A stretch of 44,190 bases of DNA from an uncultured Bacteroidales bacterium (GCA_937916465.1 CALFTK010000048.1:1-44190), one strand, 5' to 3'. Shown: positions 32,114 to 40,822, counted from the first letter of the stretch. Program-made: numbers and translations. The notes: generated by a model not told the origin, from the letters alone.

Positions 32114-32916
32114 AAAAGATTCTTGCAAACGCATATCTATATCTGCTTTTGGTCATACTATATGCCCCAATTGCAATAATCGTGATATTCTCTTTCACAA
32201 ATTCCAAAACCATTGGCGATTGGAAAGGATTTTCACTCGATTTGTATGCATCGCTGCTTACAGGAGGTGCACAACATGCATCAGCCATATCGACAGCGCT
32301 GTTTAACACTATCATCATTGCAATAGTTGCAGCATCGTTATCTACACTGTTGGGTAGTGTTGCAGCAGTAGGACTATTCAACATTAAAAATAGAAAGGTA
32401 CGTCAAGCCATACAGTTCACAAATAACATACCTATGATAAATCCTGACATTATTACAGGTATATCACTATTCCTATTATTTGTCAGTTTAGGAATATCGG
32501 GAGGGTTTGTAACCGTAATATTGGCGCATACGGCATTCTGTACACCCTACGTGGTACTTAGTGTAATGCCAAGATTGAACAGAATGAATCCAAATATATA
32601 CGAAGCAGCATTGGATTTGGGTGCAACCCCATTCCAGGCATTCCGGAAAGTAATAATTCCGGAAATAAAGCCAGGCATGATAAGCGGTTTTATTCTGGCA
32701 TTCACACTCTCAATAGACGATTTTGCCGTTACTCTGTTCACCAAAGGCAGCAATGGTCTGGAAACATTGTCCACATACATATATGCCGATGCCAGAAAAG
32801 GCGGTCTAACCCCGGAATTACGTTGTTTAGCATCTATAATTTTCCTGACAGTATTAATACTGCTTATAGTGATAAACAGACGTAGTAGAAAGAGCGAAAC
32901 AAAAACAACATATTAA
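32110..32916 (+). CDS. potC: Spermidine/putrescine ABC permease PotC
   Basis: 268 aa with about six transmembrane helices. The EAA loop is IYEAALDLGATPFQAFRKVI (163-182), paired with that of PotB. The C-terminus is cytoplasmic and basic (NRRSRKSETK). Its length is close to E. coli PotC (264 aa). It overlaps potB by 4 nt and is followed 26 nt later by potD, completing the potABCD order. Confidence 0.93.
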   Translation: MKKILANAYLYLLLVILYAPIAIIVIFSFTNSKTIGDWKGFSLDLYASLLTGGAQHASAISTALFNTIIIAIVAASLSTLLGSVAAVGLFNIKNRKVRQAIQFTNNIPMINPDIITGISLFLLFVSLGISGGFVTVILAHTAFCTPYVVLSVMPRLNRMNPNIYEAALDLGATPFQAFRKVIIPEIKPGMISGFILAFTLSIDDFAVTLFTKGSNGLETLSTYIYADARKGGLTPELRCLASIIFLTVLILLIVINRRSRKSETKTTY

Positions 32917-32942
32917 TTTTAACTATTAAAGGAAAAGAAGAA

Positions 32943-34265
32943 ATGAAAAGATTCTCACGTATCTTTTTTGTAATGATGATACTTGTAGGTACATCGTTAC
33001 AAGTGTTTGCAAAAGATGATGACCGTAATCAGATTCTAAAGGTTTATAACTGGGCTGATTACATAGATGAAAGTCTGATTACTGAATTTGAGGAATGGTA
33101 TAAAGAACAGACCGGTGAAGATGTTGAAGTAATCTATCAGACTTTCGACATAAACGAAGTAATGCTTACAAAAATTGAGAAGGGACACGAAGATTATGAT
33201 GTAGTATGCCCTTCGGAGTATATCATAGAAAGAATGTTGCGTAACAACCTGCTTCAGCCTATCAATAAAGATTTTGGCAACACTCCCGACTATACCAAAA
33301 ATGTATCTCCATACGCAATGGAACAGTTTGGAAAGATGTCCAATAGTGTCAACACCAATGACTATGCAGTAGGTTATATGTGGGGCACAACAGGTATAAT
33401 GTACAACACCGCTATGGTAACCAAAGAAGAAGCATCTACTTGGGGAATTCTTTGGGATCCTAAGTACGAAAGCAAAATTCTTATGAAAGATGCAGTTCGC
33501 GATGTTTACGGTTCAATTATGATGTATGTTCGTCAGAACGAAATCAAAAGTGGTAAAACATCACGTTCTATAGTTATGAACGACGGTAGCGACGATGCTC
33601 TTAAACTGTTTGAAGATACAATGATAGCAGCTAAAAGCAACATCGCAGGTTGGGAAGTTGATTTTGGCAAGGAACGTATGGTTCAGGGCAAAGCCTGGGT
33701 AAACGTTACATGGAGTGGCGATGCCATGTGGGCAATGGACGAAGTTGGTGATGCAGTTGATCTGGATTACGTTGTTCCTAATGAGGGAAGTAACGTTTGG
33801 TTTGATGGTTGGGTTATACCAAAATATGCAAAGAACACAAAAGCAGCAAGCTACTTCATTAACTATATGTGTATTCCAGAAAATGCAATCCGTAATATGG
33901 AAGAAATAGGTTATGTAAGTGTAATTGCCACCCCGGAAATTATGGATTACATAACAGATGAAGAACTTGAAGAAACCATAAACCTGACCTATTTCTTTGG
34001 CGAAGGTGCCGATAGTGTTAAGGCAAGTCCTATTCTATACCCCGATGCATCAGTAATAGAGCGTTGTGCTTTGATGCACGATTGTGGTGACAGAACAGAA
34101 GCCATGTTAGATATGTGGTCAAGAATTAAAGGCGACAGTCTGAATATGGGAATGTTGATTATTGTAGCTGCTACTATTATAATTATTGTTTTGCTTGTTG
34201 TAGTCAACGTAGTAAAAAAATCAAAAAGCAAAAAGAAGAGATCGTACAGTAGAAATCGCAGATAA
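32943..34265 (+). CDS. potD: PotD polyamine-binding protein with C-terminal membrane anchor
   Basis: 440 aa, about 90 residues longer than E. coli PotD (348 aa). A signal peptide (1-23, ending LQVFA) precedes the family opening LKVYNWADYIDESL (32-45). The binding core follows, with FDINEVMLTKIEKG, YDVVCPSEYIIERM, VGYMWGTTGIMYN and WVNVTWSGDAMWA. After the core comes a hydrophobic helix (about 402-423, MGMLIIVAATIIIIVLLVVV) and a strongly basic tail (KKSKSKKKRSYSRNRR). By the positive-inside rule this anchors the binding protein in the inner membrane with the tail in the cytoplasm. That differs from the free periplasmic E. coli form and from the lipid anchor common in Gram-positives. It binds spermidine or putrescine for PotABC. 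An intrinsic terminator follows. Confidence 0.92.
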   Translation: MKRFSRIFFVMMILVGTSLQVFAKDDDRNQILKVYNWADYIDESLITEFEEWYKEQTGEDVEVIYQTFDINEVMLTKIEKGHEDYDVVCPSEYIIERMLRNNLLQPINKDFGNTPDYTKNVSPYAMEQFGKMSNSVNTNDYAVGYMWGTTGIMYNTAMVTKEEASTWGILWDPKYESKILMKDAVRDVYGSIMMYVRQNEIKSGKTSRSIVMNDGSDDALKLFEDTMIAAKSNIAGWEVDFGKERMVQGKAWVNVTWSGDAMWAMDEVGDAVDLDYVVPNEGSNVWFDGWVIPKYAKNTKAASYFINYMCIPENAIRNMEEIGYVSVIATPEIMDYITDEELEETINLTYFFGEGADSVKASPILYPDASVIERCALMHDCGDRTEAMLDMWSRIKGDSLNMGMLIIVAATIIIIVLLVVVNVVKKSKSKKKRSYSRNRR

Positions 34266-34281
34266 TTGATTTTTCAAATAG

Positions 34282-34316
34282 ACGGACCTATTACAAAAAT
34301 TGGTCCGTTTTTTTTT
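34282..34316 (+). terminator. Intrinsic terminator of the potABCD operon
   Basis: ACGGACC (34282-34288) pairs with GGTCCGT (34302-34308) across a 13-nt loop. A run of nine T follows (34308-34316). It is placed 16 nt after the potD stop. Confidence 0.85.
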
Positions 34317-34325
34317 ACTTCTCTC

Positions 34326-34356
34326 TTGCATTATCATTTTATTAAACTTACTTTTG
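34326..34356 (+). promoter_or_regulatory. Promoter of the GT2-pyrC operon
   Basis: TTG (34326-34328), a 20-nt spacer, then TACTTTTG (34349-34356) fit the Bacteroidota promoter pattern. They lie just after the pot terminator and 32 nt before ATG 34389. This rules out the longer frame from 34266 as the gene start. Confidence 0.7.
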
Positions 34357-34388
34357 TAAGATTAAGGATAAGAAATAACTACAACAAT

Positions 34389-35141
34389 ATGAATAGTAGC
34401 GACAGCATAGTAATTATTCCTACTTACAATGAAAAGGAAAACATTGAGAACATTATTCGTGCAGTGTTAGGTTTGGATATTAATGTTAATATTCTGATTA
34501 TTGACGATGGTTCACCTGACGGAACTGCCGACATAGTTAAACGTCTGCAAAAAGAGGAATTTGCAGATAGACTATTCATAGTAGAACGTTCCGGCAAATT
34601 GGGTTTGGGAACTGCATACATAACCGGATTTAAATGGGCTATAGAACACAAGTATGACTATATCTTTGAAATGGATGCCGATTTTTCGCATGACCCGAAA
34701 GATCTGCCTCGTCTGCTCAAAGCATGTCGCGAAGATGGTTACGACGTGGCAATAGGTTCCAGATATATAAGCGGAGTGAACGTTGTAAACTGGCCTATGG
34801 GAAGAGTAATAATGTCTTATTATGCTTCCAAATATGTACAGTTGGTAACAGGCGTAAAAATAAAAGACACCACTGCAGGCTTTAAGTGTTACAGACGTCA
34901 GGTATTGGAAACTATAGAATTGGACAAGATACGTTTCAAAGGCTATGCTTTCCAGATAGAGATGAAGTTTACCGCATACAAATGCGGATTCAAGATAAAG
35001 GAGGTGCCGGTTATATTTGTCAATCGCGAATTAGGTACATCAAAGATGAGTGGAGGCATATTTAGCGAAGCTCTGTTTGGAGTTATCAAACTTAAAGTAT
35101 CAAGTTGGTTTAGAAAATATCCACAGAAACAGATTTCATAA
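34389..35141 (+). CDS. GT2 polyprenol-phosphate mannosyltransferase-like enzyme
   Basis: 250 aa from ATG 34389, which gives the normal GT2 opening SIVIIPTYNEKENIENII. Nucleotide-sugar and metal motifs are IIDDGSPDG (37-45) and FEMDADFSHDPKDL (93-106, Asp96/Asp98). GSRYISG (123-129) and the acceptor-side KDTTAGFKCYRR (161-172) are typical of the dolichyl-phosphate mannose synthase (DPM1) branch. No C-terminal membrane helices are present, so this is the soluble, membrane-associated class. The expected reaction moves mannose (or a related sugar) from GDP-sugar to undecaprenyl or other polyprenyl phosphate; donor and acceptor are inferred. Its stop overlaps the pyrC start by one base (TAATG). 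Confidence 0.88.
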   Translation: MNSSDSIVIIPTYNEKENIENIIRAVLGLDINVNILIIDDGSPDGTADIVKRLQKEEFADRLFIVERSGKLGLGTAYITGFKWAIEHKYDYIFEMDADFSHDPKDLPRLLKACREDGYDVAIGSRYISGVNVVNWPMGRVIMSYYASKYVQLVTGVKIKDTTAGFKCYRRQVLETIELDKIRFKGYAFQIEMKFTAYKCGFKIKEVPVIFVNRELGTSKMSGGIFSEALFGVIKLKVSSWFRKYPQKQIS

Positions 35142-36484
35142 TGGCATATACTCTTATTCACAATGCATCGGTTGTAAACGAAGGAACAATCTGTAAAGCA
35201 TCGGTAGTTATTGAAAACGACACCATTTACGGTATCTATCCTGTAACAGAAGAACCCAATCTGGACTATAACAGCATAATAGATGCTACAGACCGTTTTC
35301 TTATGCCGGGTGTAATAGATGATCATGTACACTTTAGAGAACCGGGACTGACACATAAAGCCAATATTTATTCAGAAAGCAGAGCAGCGGTAGCCGGTGG
35401 GGTTACCACAATATTCGATATGCCCAATTGCATACCGCAAACCACAACAGTCCAAGCATTGGAAGAAAAATTCAGCATAGCCCAAAAGAGTTGTGCCACA
35501 AACTATTCTTTCTACATAGGTGCTACAAAAAACAATCTTCCGGAAATTGAGTCCATAGATCCGAACAGTATTTGTGGAGTAAAGTTATTCATGGGATCAA
35601 GTACCGGAGGCATGCTGGTGGACGATGCTTCATCCATTCGCAGTCTGTTTAATGCAGCCCAAATGCCTGTAGCTGCCCATTGTGAAGATACCGATATAAT
35701 TAACAGGAATACAGAAAAAATAAAGATAAAAGTAGGTAATTCTGCTTCTATTATCTACCATCCCGTTATTAGAGACCAGGAAGCATGTTATGCATCAACA
35801 TCAAAAGCTATAGATATTGCTTCGGGCACCAATGTACGTCTTCATATTTTACATATAAGCACAGCAAAGGAACTGGAACTGTTTTCCAAATTGCCATTGC
35901 AGGAAAAAAGAATTACTGCCGAAGCCTGCATAGCACATTTGATGTTTAGTTTTGAAGACTATGAAACATTGGGTGCTAAGATAAAGTGTAATCCGTCAAT
36001 CAAACACATTAATGACAGAAATGCTCTACGTGCAGCCCTTACTGACGGAACTATAGATATTGTAGGTACTGACCATGCCCCACATCTGCTAAAAGAGAAA
36101 GAGGGTGGAGCATTAACTGCCACATCGGGAATGCCAACACACCCATACTCTCTGGTTTCAATGCTCGATTTGGCAGACCAAGGTGTATTAAAACTTACCG
36201 ATATAGTCAGACTGATGGCCCACAATCCCGCAGAACTGTTCTCCATACATAACAGAGGGTATATAAGAAAAGGGTACAAAGCCGATTTAGTACTAATTTC
36301 AAAATGTGATTCCAACTATCCGAACATAGCCCATTCACAATTTAACTTTTGTGGTTGGAATCCGTTAGAGGGAAAGACCTTTAGTTGGAAAGTCGATACT
36401 ACATTTGTGAATGGTAATATAGCCTATAACAACGGAGAGTTAGCAAACAGGCTATATGGAGAAAAGGTGCTATTTAATAGATAG
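35141..36484 (+). CDS. pyrC: Dihydroorotase PyrC
   Basis: 447 aa, class I (long) dihydroorotase of the amidohydrolase superfamily. The metal pair is in DHVHFREPGLTHK (His62, His64). GGVTTIFDMPNC, HCEDTDII, LHILHIST and GTDHAPH supply the remaining ligands and the catalytic aspartate. HNPAELFSI and ADLVLIS are conserved C-terminal motifs. It interconverts N-carbamoyl-aspartate and dihydroorotate in pyrimidine synthesis in the cytoplasm. It is coupled by TAATG to the GT2 gene, an arrangement I recall as common in Bacteroidales. It ends 2 bp from the convergent DUF4369 gene with no visible terminator between them. Confidence 0.95.
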   Translation: MAYTLIHNASVVNEGTICKASVVIENDTIYGIYPVTEEPNLDYNSIIDATDRFLMPGVIDDHVHFREPGLTHKANIYSESRAAVAGGVTTIFDMPNCIPQTTTVQALEEKFSIAQKSCATNYSFYIGATKNNLPEIESIDPNSICGVKLFMGSSTGGMLVDDASSIRSLFNAAQMPVAAHCEDTDIINRNTEKIKIKVGNSASIIYHPVIRDQEACYASTSKAIDIASGTNVRLHILHISTAKELELFSKLPLQEKRITAEACIAHLMFSFEDYETLGAKIKCNPSIKHINDRNALRAALTDGTIDIVGTDHAPHLLKEKEGGALTATSGMPTHPYSLVSMLDLADQGVLKLTDIVRLMAHNPAELFSIHNRGYIRKGYKADLVLISKCDSNYPNIAHSQFNFCGWNPLEGKTFSWKVDTTFVNGNIAYNNGELANRLYGEKVLFNR

Positions 36485-36486
36485 AA

Positions 36487-37173
36487 TCAGTTGGGTGAAT
36501 ACCCAATTTCCTGAGTATAGTTCTCTACAAAAGGCGATTTCAGGAACTCTTTTGGAGCGTTATCAAGTATCCTTTTTATAAGTGGAGTAATGCTTGTAGT
36601 TTCTGAATTACAAAGCATGGAAAATACTCCTACAGAGACTTTCTGATTATAGTTTTTGGTTATAAAGTCATACATCAGATTCTCCATTTCCAGACAGATA
36701 TCATCTATAGCCTTATCAATCCTTTCCAATTCATCTTTATTGAACAATCCTTCTGATAAAAGATTCATCTTCTTTTGAACAGTCTCTTCGTACCTATTAT
36801 CTACAACACGTTTTTCTGACAAGAAATCATACAACAAATCATTCTGTTCTGTTCCATCAACATCATATTGCGTAGGTTTCATTTTTATCATTATATTACC
36901 CTTTTCTAAATATAGTGGCAATATAGGCTCTTTATCACGACAAAGTATAGCGAATGTAATATCATCTACAACACCATCCATCTGAAACTTACCATGATAC
37001 ACTTTACATGAATCTATAAAAATAAAATCCCCATCCGAATAACTTACCAGGTTAAGCTGAAGTCCTTCGTATCCGTACAAATCAACATTGCCATTAATCT
37101 TATATTTATGATTACAAGAATCAAACGTATAAATATTTATCAACGCCACAAGTATTAAATATACATTTTTCAT
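36487..37173 (-). CDS. DUF4369-containing lipoprotein
   Basis: 228 aa from ATG 37173. The in-frame ATG at 37230 is rejected because it falls within the promoter (-7 box 37205-37198) and would bury the signal peptide. The chosen start gives MKNVYLILV and a lipobox-like TFDSC with Cys20. Residues about 23-120 match the DUF4369 beta-domain found at the N-terminus of Bacteroidetes thiol-disulfide (AhpC/TSA) lipoproteins: KINGNVDLYGYEGLQLNLVS, then FIDSCKVYHGKFQMDG. The thioredoxin domain that often follows is missing; instead about 100 helical residues complete the protein. It is probably an envelope lipoprotein of unknown function. Confidence 0.75.
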   Translation of the reverse strand: MKNVYLILVALINIYTFDSCNHKYKINGNVDLYGYEGLQLNLVSYSDGDFIFIDSCKVYHGKFQMDGVVDDITFAILCRDKEPILPLYLEKGNIMIKMKPTQYDVDGTEQNDLLYDFLSEKRVVDNRYEETVQKKMNLLSEGLFNKDELERIDKAIDDICLEMENLMYDFITKNYNQKVSVGVFSMLCNSETTSITPLIKRILDNAPKEFLKSPFVENYTQEIGYSPN

Positions 37174-37197
37174 ACAAAACATTTTGAGAATGGACTG

Positions 37198-37231
37198 CAA
37201 AATTACAACGCAGATTGATACGTTGTTCAAA
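37198..37231 (-). promoter_or_regulatory. Promoter of the DUF4369 lipoprotein gene
   Basis: The minus strand reads TTTG (37231-37228), a 22-nt spacer, then TAATTTTG (37205-37198), matching -33 and -7 elements. Transcription would begin near 37190, consistent with translation from 37173. Confidence 0.65.
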
Positions 37232-37305
37232 TGAGGAATTCTTTTATCATTATTTAATGTTCCTCAATATATTACAATACAATATGTGTTAAAAATAGTT
37301 TAGTA

Positions 37306-37728
37306 TTACTCTTTTTCCTCTTCCAATGTTTTATTACGAGCATCTATTCTGAATGATGAATATAGTTCAAAAAGTGCAGCCAAACAAAGAGTAACTATCC
37401 AACTGTTCTTTGCAGTCAGTGTAAGCAATAAAGATTTTATAGTATCATTCATTGTATTGTTAAACATAAGTTTCTGATGATACTCTCCCGACAACATCAG
37501 ACACCCTGTTACAACCAGCAGAATTGCCCCCAACACCTGTTGTGAACGCAACCTTTTAAGTATCAAATCATCACCGTCATATCTATCGGACATCTGCGCC
37601 GATGCAAACAAAACAGAGCCAAACAGATACAGATATGGAGCATATTCCCAACCTGTTATCATTACCATAGCACCAACCAGAAGAAGCACGCCCCCTATGG
37701 TCATTATTATATTAATCATCTTATTCAT
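37306..37728 (-). CDS. Small four-helix membrane protein next to divIC
   Basis: 140 aa from ATG 37728. A GTG at 37737, overlapping the divIC-like stop as TAGTG, would add three residues and is an alternative. Hydrophobic helices lie at about 4-22, 27-44, 62-81 and 107-125, with a short acidic-basic tail (DARNKTLEEEKE). The loop MSDRYDGDDLILKRLRSQQV is conserved-looking and cytoplasmic by charge. I do not recognise a named family. The tight linkage to the DivIC/FtsB-like gene suggests co-expression with cell-division functions. Confidence 0.75.
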   Translation of the reverse strand: MNKMINIIMTIGGVLLLVGAMVMITGWEYAPYLYLFGSVLFASAQMSDRYDGDDLILKRLRSQQVLGAILLVVTGCLMLSGEYHQKLMFNNTMNDTIKSLLLTLTAKNSWIVTLCLAALFELYSSFRIDARNKTLEEEKE

Positions 37729-37736
37729 ATTTGACA

Positions 37737-38048
37737 CTATCTTTCATATACGAATATATCTTCGTCTCTCATACGCATAAAATATTTTTCTCTGGCTATA
37801 TGTTCTTTTATTAGACTATCATTGTCCAATTCCTGAATTAACATTTCATCTCGTTCTATCTGTCTCTTATACTCTTCTATTTTTGAATTTAATGCTCTTA
37901 TTTCACGTTTTTGGGTAATGCGAACAAACACATTATTATCATCTATGAAGAATATAAAAACTACAAAGAAAAGAATAGCCAGCAAAATCTTGTTATTCTT
38001 TACAAACTCTATTATTCCGTTCTTATCAATATTGTTATTTTCTTCCAT
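37737..38048 (-). CDS. DivIC/FtsB-like septum formation initiator
   Basis: 103 aa, single-pass membrane protein. A short cytoplasmic N-terminus and one helix (about 17-37, ILLAILFFVVFIFFI) precede a periplasmic coiled coil (about 48-85, IRALNSKIEEYKRQIERDEM). The C-terminal motif AREKYFMRMRDEDIFVYER is the REKY-type hallmark of the DivIC/FtsB family. It would help assemble the divisome with FtsL and FtsQ equivalents. The gene is divergent from dnaX; both have a TAACTTCG -7-like box (38082-38075 on the minus strand and 38126-38133 on the plus strand). Confidence 0.87.
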   Translation of the reverse strand: MEENNNIDKNGIIEFVKNNKILLAILFFVVFIFFIDDNNVFVRITQKREIRALNSKIEEYKRQIERDEMLIQELDNDSLIKEHIAREKYFMRMRDEDIFVYER

Positions 38049-38074
38049 AAACCCTGTTTTTAGATTGTTGAATG

Positions 38075-38133
38075 CGAAGTTACAAATTTTATCAGTTTAC
38101 AGCTGAATAAGAGAGAAAAAATAACTAACTTCG
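38075..38133. promoter_or_regulatory. Divergent promoter region of divIC-like gene and dnaX
   Basis: TAACTTCG occurs on the minus strand at 38082-38075 and on the plus strand at 38126-38133. Both fit the TTCG variant of the Bacteroidota -7 box at plausible distances from their genes. No clear TTTG -33 box was found for either. A dnaX transcript starting near 38140 favours the start codon at 38178. Confidence 0.5.
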
Positions 38134-38177
38134 CCAATAAGAAATTTATGTTTGAAACTGACATCAGAAAATATAAA

Positions 38178-39950
38178 ATGGACAACTATTTAGTTTCTGC
38201 AAGAAAATACCGTCCGGCCACATTTGCAACAGTGGTTGGTCAAGGAGCATTGACTTCAACGTTAAAGAATGCCATTCAATCGGGCAAACTGGCACACTCT
38301 TACCTTTTCTGCGGCCCACGCGGTGTAGGTAAAACCACTTGCGCCAGAATATTTGCCAAGACTATAAACTGCGAGCATCTTACTCCGGAAGGTGAAGCTT
38401 GCGGAGAATGTGAATCGTGTCGCAGTTTTAACGAAGAGCTACGTTCATACAATGTATTTGAACTTGATGCAGCCAGCAACAATTCGGTAGATGACATACG
38501 TTTGCTTACAGAGCAGGTAAGAATTCCGCCTATGAACGGCCGATACAAAGTGTATGTAATAGACGAGGTACACATGTTGTCAACTGCTGCATTCAATGCA
38601 TTCCTAAAGACTTTGGAAGAACCTCCCAAGTATGCCATTTTTATATTGGCAACAACAGAAAAACACAAAATCATACCTACCATACTATCACGTTGTCAGG
38701 TATATGATTTTAACAGAATAAGCAACGAAAACATAGTTGCCCACTTAAAAGAGGTTGCAGAAAAAGAGGGAGTTCAAGCAGAAACAGAAGCGTTGGGTAT
38801 AATTGCAGAAAAATCAGATGGTGGTATGCGCGATGCTCTATCTATTTTTGACCAGGTAGTTAGTTTTACCCAAGGCAATGTCACTTACGCAAAGACAATA
38901 GCGAATCTGAACGTATTGGATTACGAATACTATTTCAGATTCACAGACCTATTTCTGGAAAAGAAGATACCGGAAGCATTGATGCTTCTTAACGAGATAA
39001 TAGAAAAGGGATTCGATTGCAGTCATCTTATAAGCGGATTGATGCTCCATTTCAGGAATTTGCTGGTAAGCAAAGATGCATGTACCCTACCCTTACTTAA
39101 TGTCAGTGGCACCATTCGTGAACACTATGGGAAACAGGCTTCCAAATGCGAACAGAAGTTCATATACAGAGTTATGAAGATATTCAACACTTGCGATTTG
39201 AACTACAAAGTAAGCAAAAACAAACGTCTGTTGGTGGAACTGACTATAATACAGGCAGCTCAGGCAGTTGATGAAGACGATGAATCCAGTGGGCGTAAGC
39301 CCAAAAGATTAAAACCCATATTTCAAGCTGTTGTTCCTAATCAGGCTACGACAGCACAAACTGTGTCACCACAGGTAAACACAGTTAAGGCACCAGCTTC
39401 CACTCCGGTTATGAATACTGCAAATGGTGCAATTCCAAACATTAACATAGAGGTAAAAGCTACCCGTCATGTAGCTAAAAAGGGACGCGATGCTATATTT
39501 ACATCCATTTACGGAAACAATAAACCTAAAGTTGACGGCAAAACAGAAACAGCCAAACCAATTATAAATGAAAGCAGAGTAGCCAGACCACTTACAGATG
39601 AATTGTTGCAACTACACTGGATGGATTATGCCACTCAATTACCATTGGAGAAAGCGCCTCTGTCTAACAGGATGATTAATATCAAGCCTGTAGTAACATC
39701 GGCCGATAGTTTTACTATAACTGTATTCAACAATATGGCAAAAGAAGACATCCTATCATATCAGGATGAAATTCTTGCTACCTTGGGAACACATTTCAAC
39801 AACAATAACCTAAAGATGAACATTGTTGTTCAGGAATCGACAGATACAGTTGCACGTATTCTTACACGTGCCCAACTTTTTGACAGAATGAAAAAAGAGA
39901 ACCCTGCCCTATCCGACCTAACCAAACGCTTAGACCTGGAACTAAGATAA
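38178..39950 (+). CDS. dnaX: DNA polymerase III subunit gamma/tau DnaX
   Basis: 590 aa from ATG 38178. The earlier in-frame ATG at 38148 lies only about 8 nt after the predicted transcription start, while 38178 gives the family opening MDNYLVSARKYRPATFATVV. Walker A is GPRGVGKTT (46-54). The four zinc cysteines are Cys65, Cys75, Cys78 and Cys81. The Walker B/DExx motif is VIDEVHML and sensor 1 is ILATTEKHKIIPTILSRC. The clamp-loader collar domain (about 240-370) is followed by a low-complexity linker (about 395-450) and a C-terminal tau-like part. It loads the sliding clamp and couples replisome parts in the cytoplasm. Confidence 0.95.
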   Translation: MDNYLVSARKYRPATFATVVGQGALTSTLKNAIQSGKLAHSYLFCGPRGVGKTTCARIFAKTINCEHLTPEGEACGECESCRSFNEELRSYNVFELDAASNNSVDDIRLLTEQVRIPPMNGRYKVYVIDEVHMLSTAAFNAFLKTLEEPPKYAIFILATTEKHKIIPTILSRCQVYDFNRISNENIVAHLKEVAEKEGVQAETEALGIIAEKSDGGMRDALSIFDQVVSFTQGNVTYAKTIANLNVLDYEYYFRFTDLFLEKKIPEALMLLNEIIEKGFDCSHLISGLMLHFRNLLVSKDACTLPLLNVSGTIREHYGKQASKCEQKFIYRVMKIFNTCDLNYKVSKNKRLLVELTIIQAAQAVDEDDESSGRKPKRLKPIFQAVVPNQATTAQTVSPQVNTVKAPASTPVMNTANGAIPNINIEVKATRHVAKKGRDAIFTSIYGNNKPKVDGKTETAKPIINESRVARPLTDELLQLHWMDYATQLPLEKAPLSNRMINIKPVVTSADSFTITVFNNMAKEDILSYQDEILATLGTHFNNNNLKMNIVVQESTDTVARILTRAQLFDRMKKENPALSDLTKRLDLELR

Positions 39951-40090
39951 GTGAATTCTACTTACTAATGCAACTAGAATTCTGATTAGCTAACAATAAA
40001 TTATATTTCACGATTACCCATCCCTTAGAGGATGCTTTCCAACTATAGAGACTCTGTTCTGCCGCAACAACGAACAAAAGCAACGAATTT
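39951..40090. other. Gap between dnaX and the XRE regulator gene
   Basis: Convergent ends meet here. A perfect 8-bp inverted repeat, GAATTCTA (39953-39960) and TAGAATTC (39975-39982), has a 14-nt loop directly after the dnaX stop. It has no T-run, so a terminator function is uncertain. Nothing else is recognised. Confidence 0.35.
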
Positions 40091-40291
40091 TTAATCTGTA
40101 GTTTCTAATTCAAAGAGTGTTTCAACTGATGTATTAAAAACACGTGCCATCTTTAGTGCAAGAATTACAGACGGATTAAATCTTCCTTGTTCTATGGCTA
40201 CTATTGTTTGACGAGTTACACCGGTTTGTTGGGCTAACTCTTGTTGAGTCAGACGCAAACGAGCGCGTTCTACCCTTAAATTATTCTTCAT
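40091..40291 (-). CDS. Small XRE-family HTH transcriptional regulator
   Basis: 66 aa, essentially one helix-turn-helix domain. LTQQELAQQTGVTRQTIVAI (14-33) is the HTH core, followed by ARVFNTSVETLFEL, a pattern shared by compact Cro/C1-like regulators of the YozG/YgzD type. It overlaps the upstream membrane-protein gene by 11 nt and is co-transcribed with it. In such pairs the regulator usually controls its own operon; DNA targets are unknown. It acts in the cytoplasm as a probable dimer. Confidence 0.9.
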   Translation of the reverse strand: MKNNLRVERARLRLTQQELAQQTGVTRQTIVAIEQGRFNPSVILALKMARVFNTSVETLFELETTD

Positions 40292-40760
40292 AACTCAACT
40301 CTTTATTCTGTTTCCACAAAGATAATTTAAAAAATAAGATATAGTACCCCATAAATGCAGTTATACCTAAGAATGGTTGCGCAATGCAACTAACCAAACC
40401 TAAAGTTTGTGGCGACAAAAAATATGCTAGAATAACATAAGCTAACTGCTGTACAAAGATTGCAAATATGTATATAATCACCATTCTTGCCAACACCTGA
40501 TGTCTGGTATCTTTTATTCTTTCATCATCAATTTTTTCTTGAGATAACGCAATAAGCGCAAAAGCTGTTGGCAGTAAGCAAATAAAAAGTACCGGAACCC
40601 ACGAATGAATTTCCTGTTCATAATCCAAATTATCCAACAAAAAAGGATAAAAAGTATATATAACACTCTTGTAAAAAACCAATACAAGAACAATACAAAA
40701 CACAATAATAGCAAATCCTATTTTTTGCCATTTGTAATCAAGTAAATAATATTTCTTCAT
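40281..40760 (-). CDS. Four-helix membrane protein co-transcribed with an XRE regulator
   Basis: 159 aa without a cleavable signal. Transmembrane helices are at about 13-31, 53-73, 90-115 and 123-145. The cytoplasmic loop SQEKIDDERIKDTRHQVLAR (73-92) is charged. Small polytopic proteins immediately before a compact XRE regulator gene recur in Bacteroidetes and Firmicutes (DUF2178-like or DUF3796-like arrangements). I cannot name the family with confidence. The gene has a textbook promoter and overlaps the regulator by 11 nt, so the two are one unit. Confidence 0.8.
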   Translation of the reverse strand: MKKYYLLDYKWQKIGFAIIVFCIVLVLVFYKSVIYTFYPFLLDNLDYEQEIHSWVPVLFICLLPTAFALIALSQEKIDDERIKDTRHQVLARMVIIYIFAIFVQQLAYVILAYFLSPQTLGLVSCIAQPFLGITAFMGYYILFFKLSLWKQNKELSYEE

Positions 40761-40791
40761 AAATCATACGAATAAAATGTTAAACATGGCA

Positions 40792-40822
40792 CAAATGTAT
40801 ATAATAAATTACATATAGCAAA
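40792..40822 (-). promoter_or_regulatory. Promoter of the membrane protein-XRE operon
   Basis: The minus strand reads TTTG (40822-40819), an exact 19-nt spacer, then TACATTTG (40799-40792). This is the best match to the Bacteroidota vegetative promoter in the window. Transcription would start near 40786, 26 nt before the ATG. Confidence 0.8.

Noticed and set aside
34266..34388. Upstream extension of the GT2 frame
   Set aside because: It spans the pot terminator and the GT2 promoter; the family opening begins at ATG 34389.
37174..37230. N-terminal extension of the DUF4369 lipoprotein
   Set aside because: It lies over the -33 and -7 boxes and would bury the signal peptide and lipobox.
38148..38177. 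Ten-codon extension of dnaX
   Set aside because: It starts about 8 nt after the likely transcription start, and the family N-terminus begins at 38178.
39953..39982. GAATTCTA inverted repeat as dnaX terminator
   Set aside because: It is AT-rich with a 14-nt loop and no following T-run, so I did not call it a terminator.
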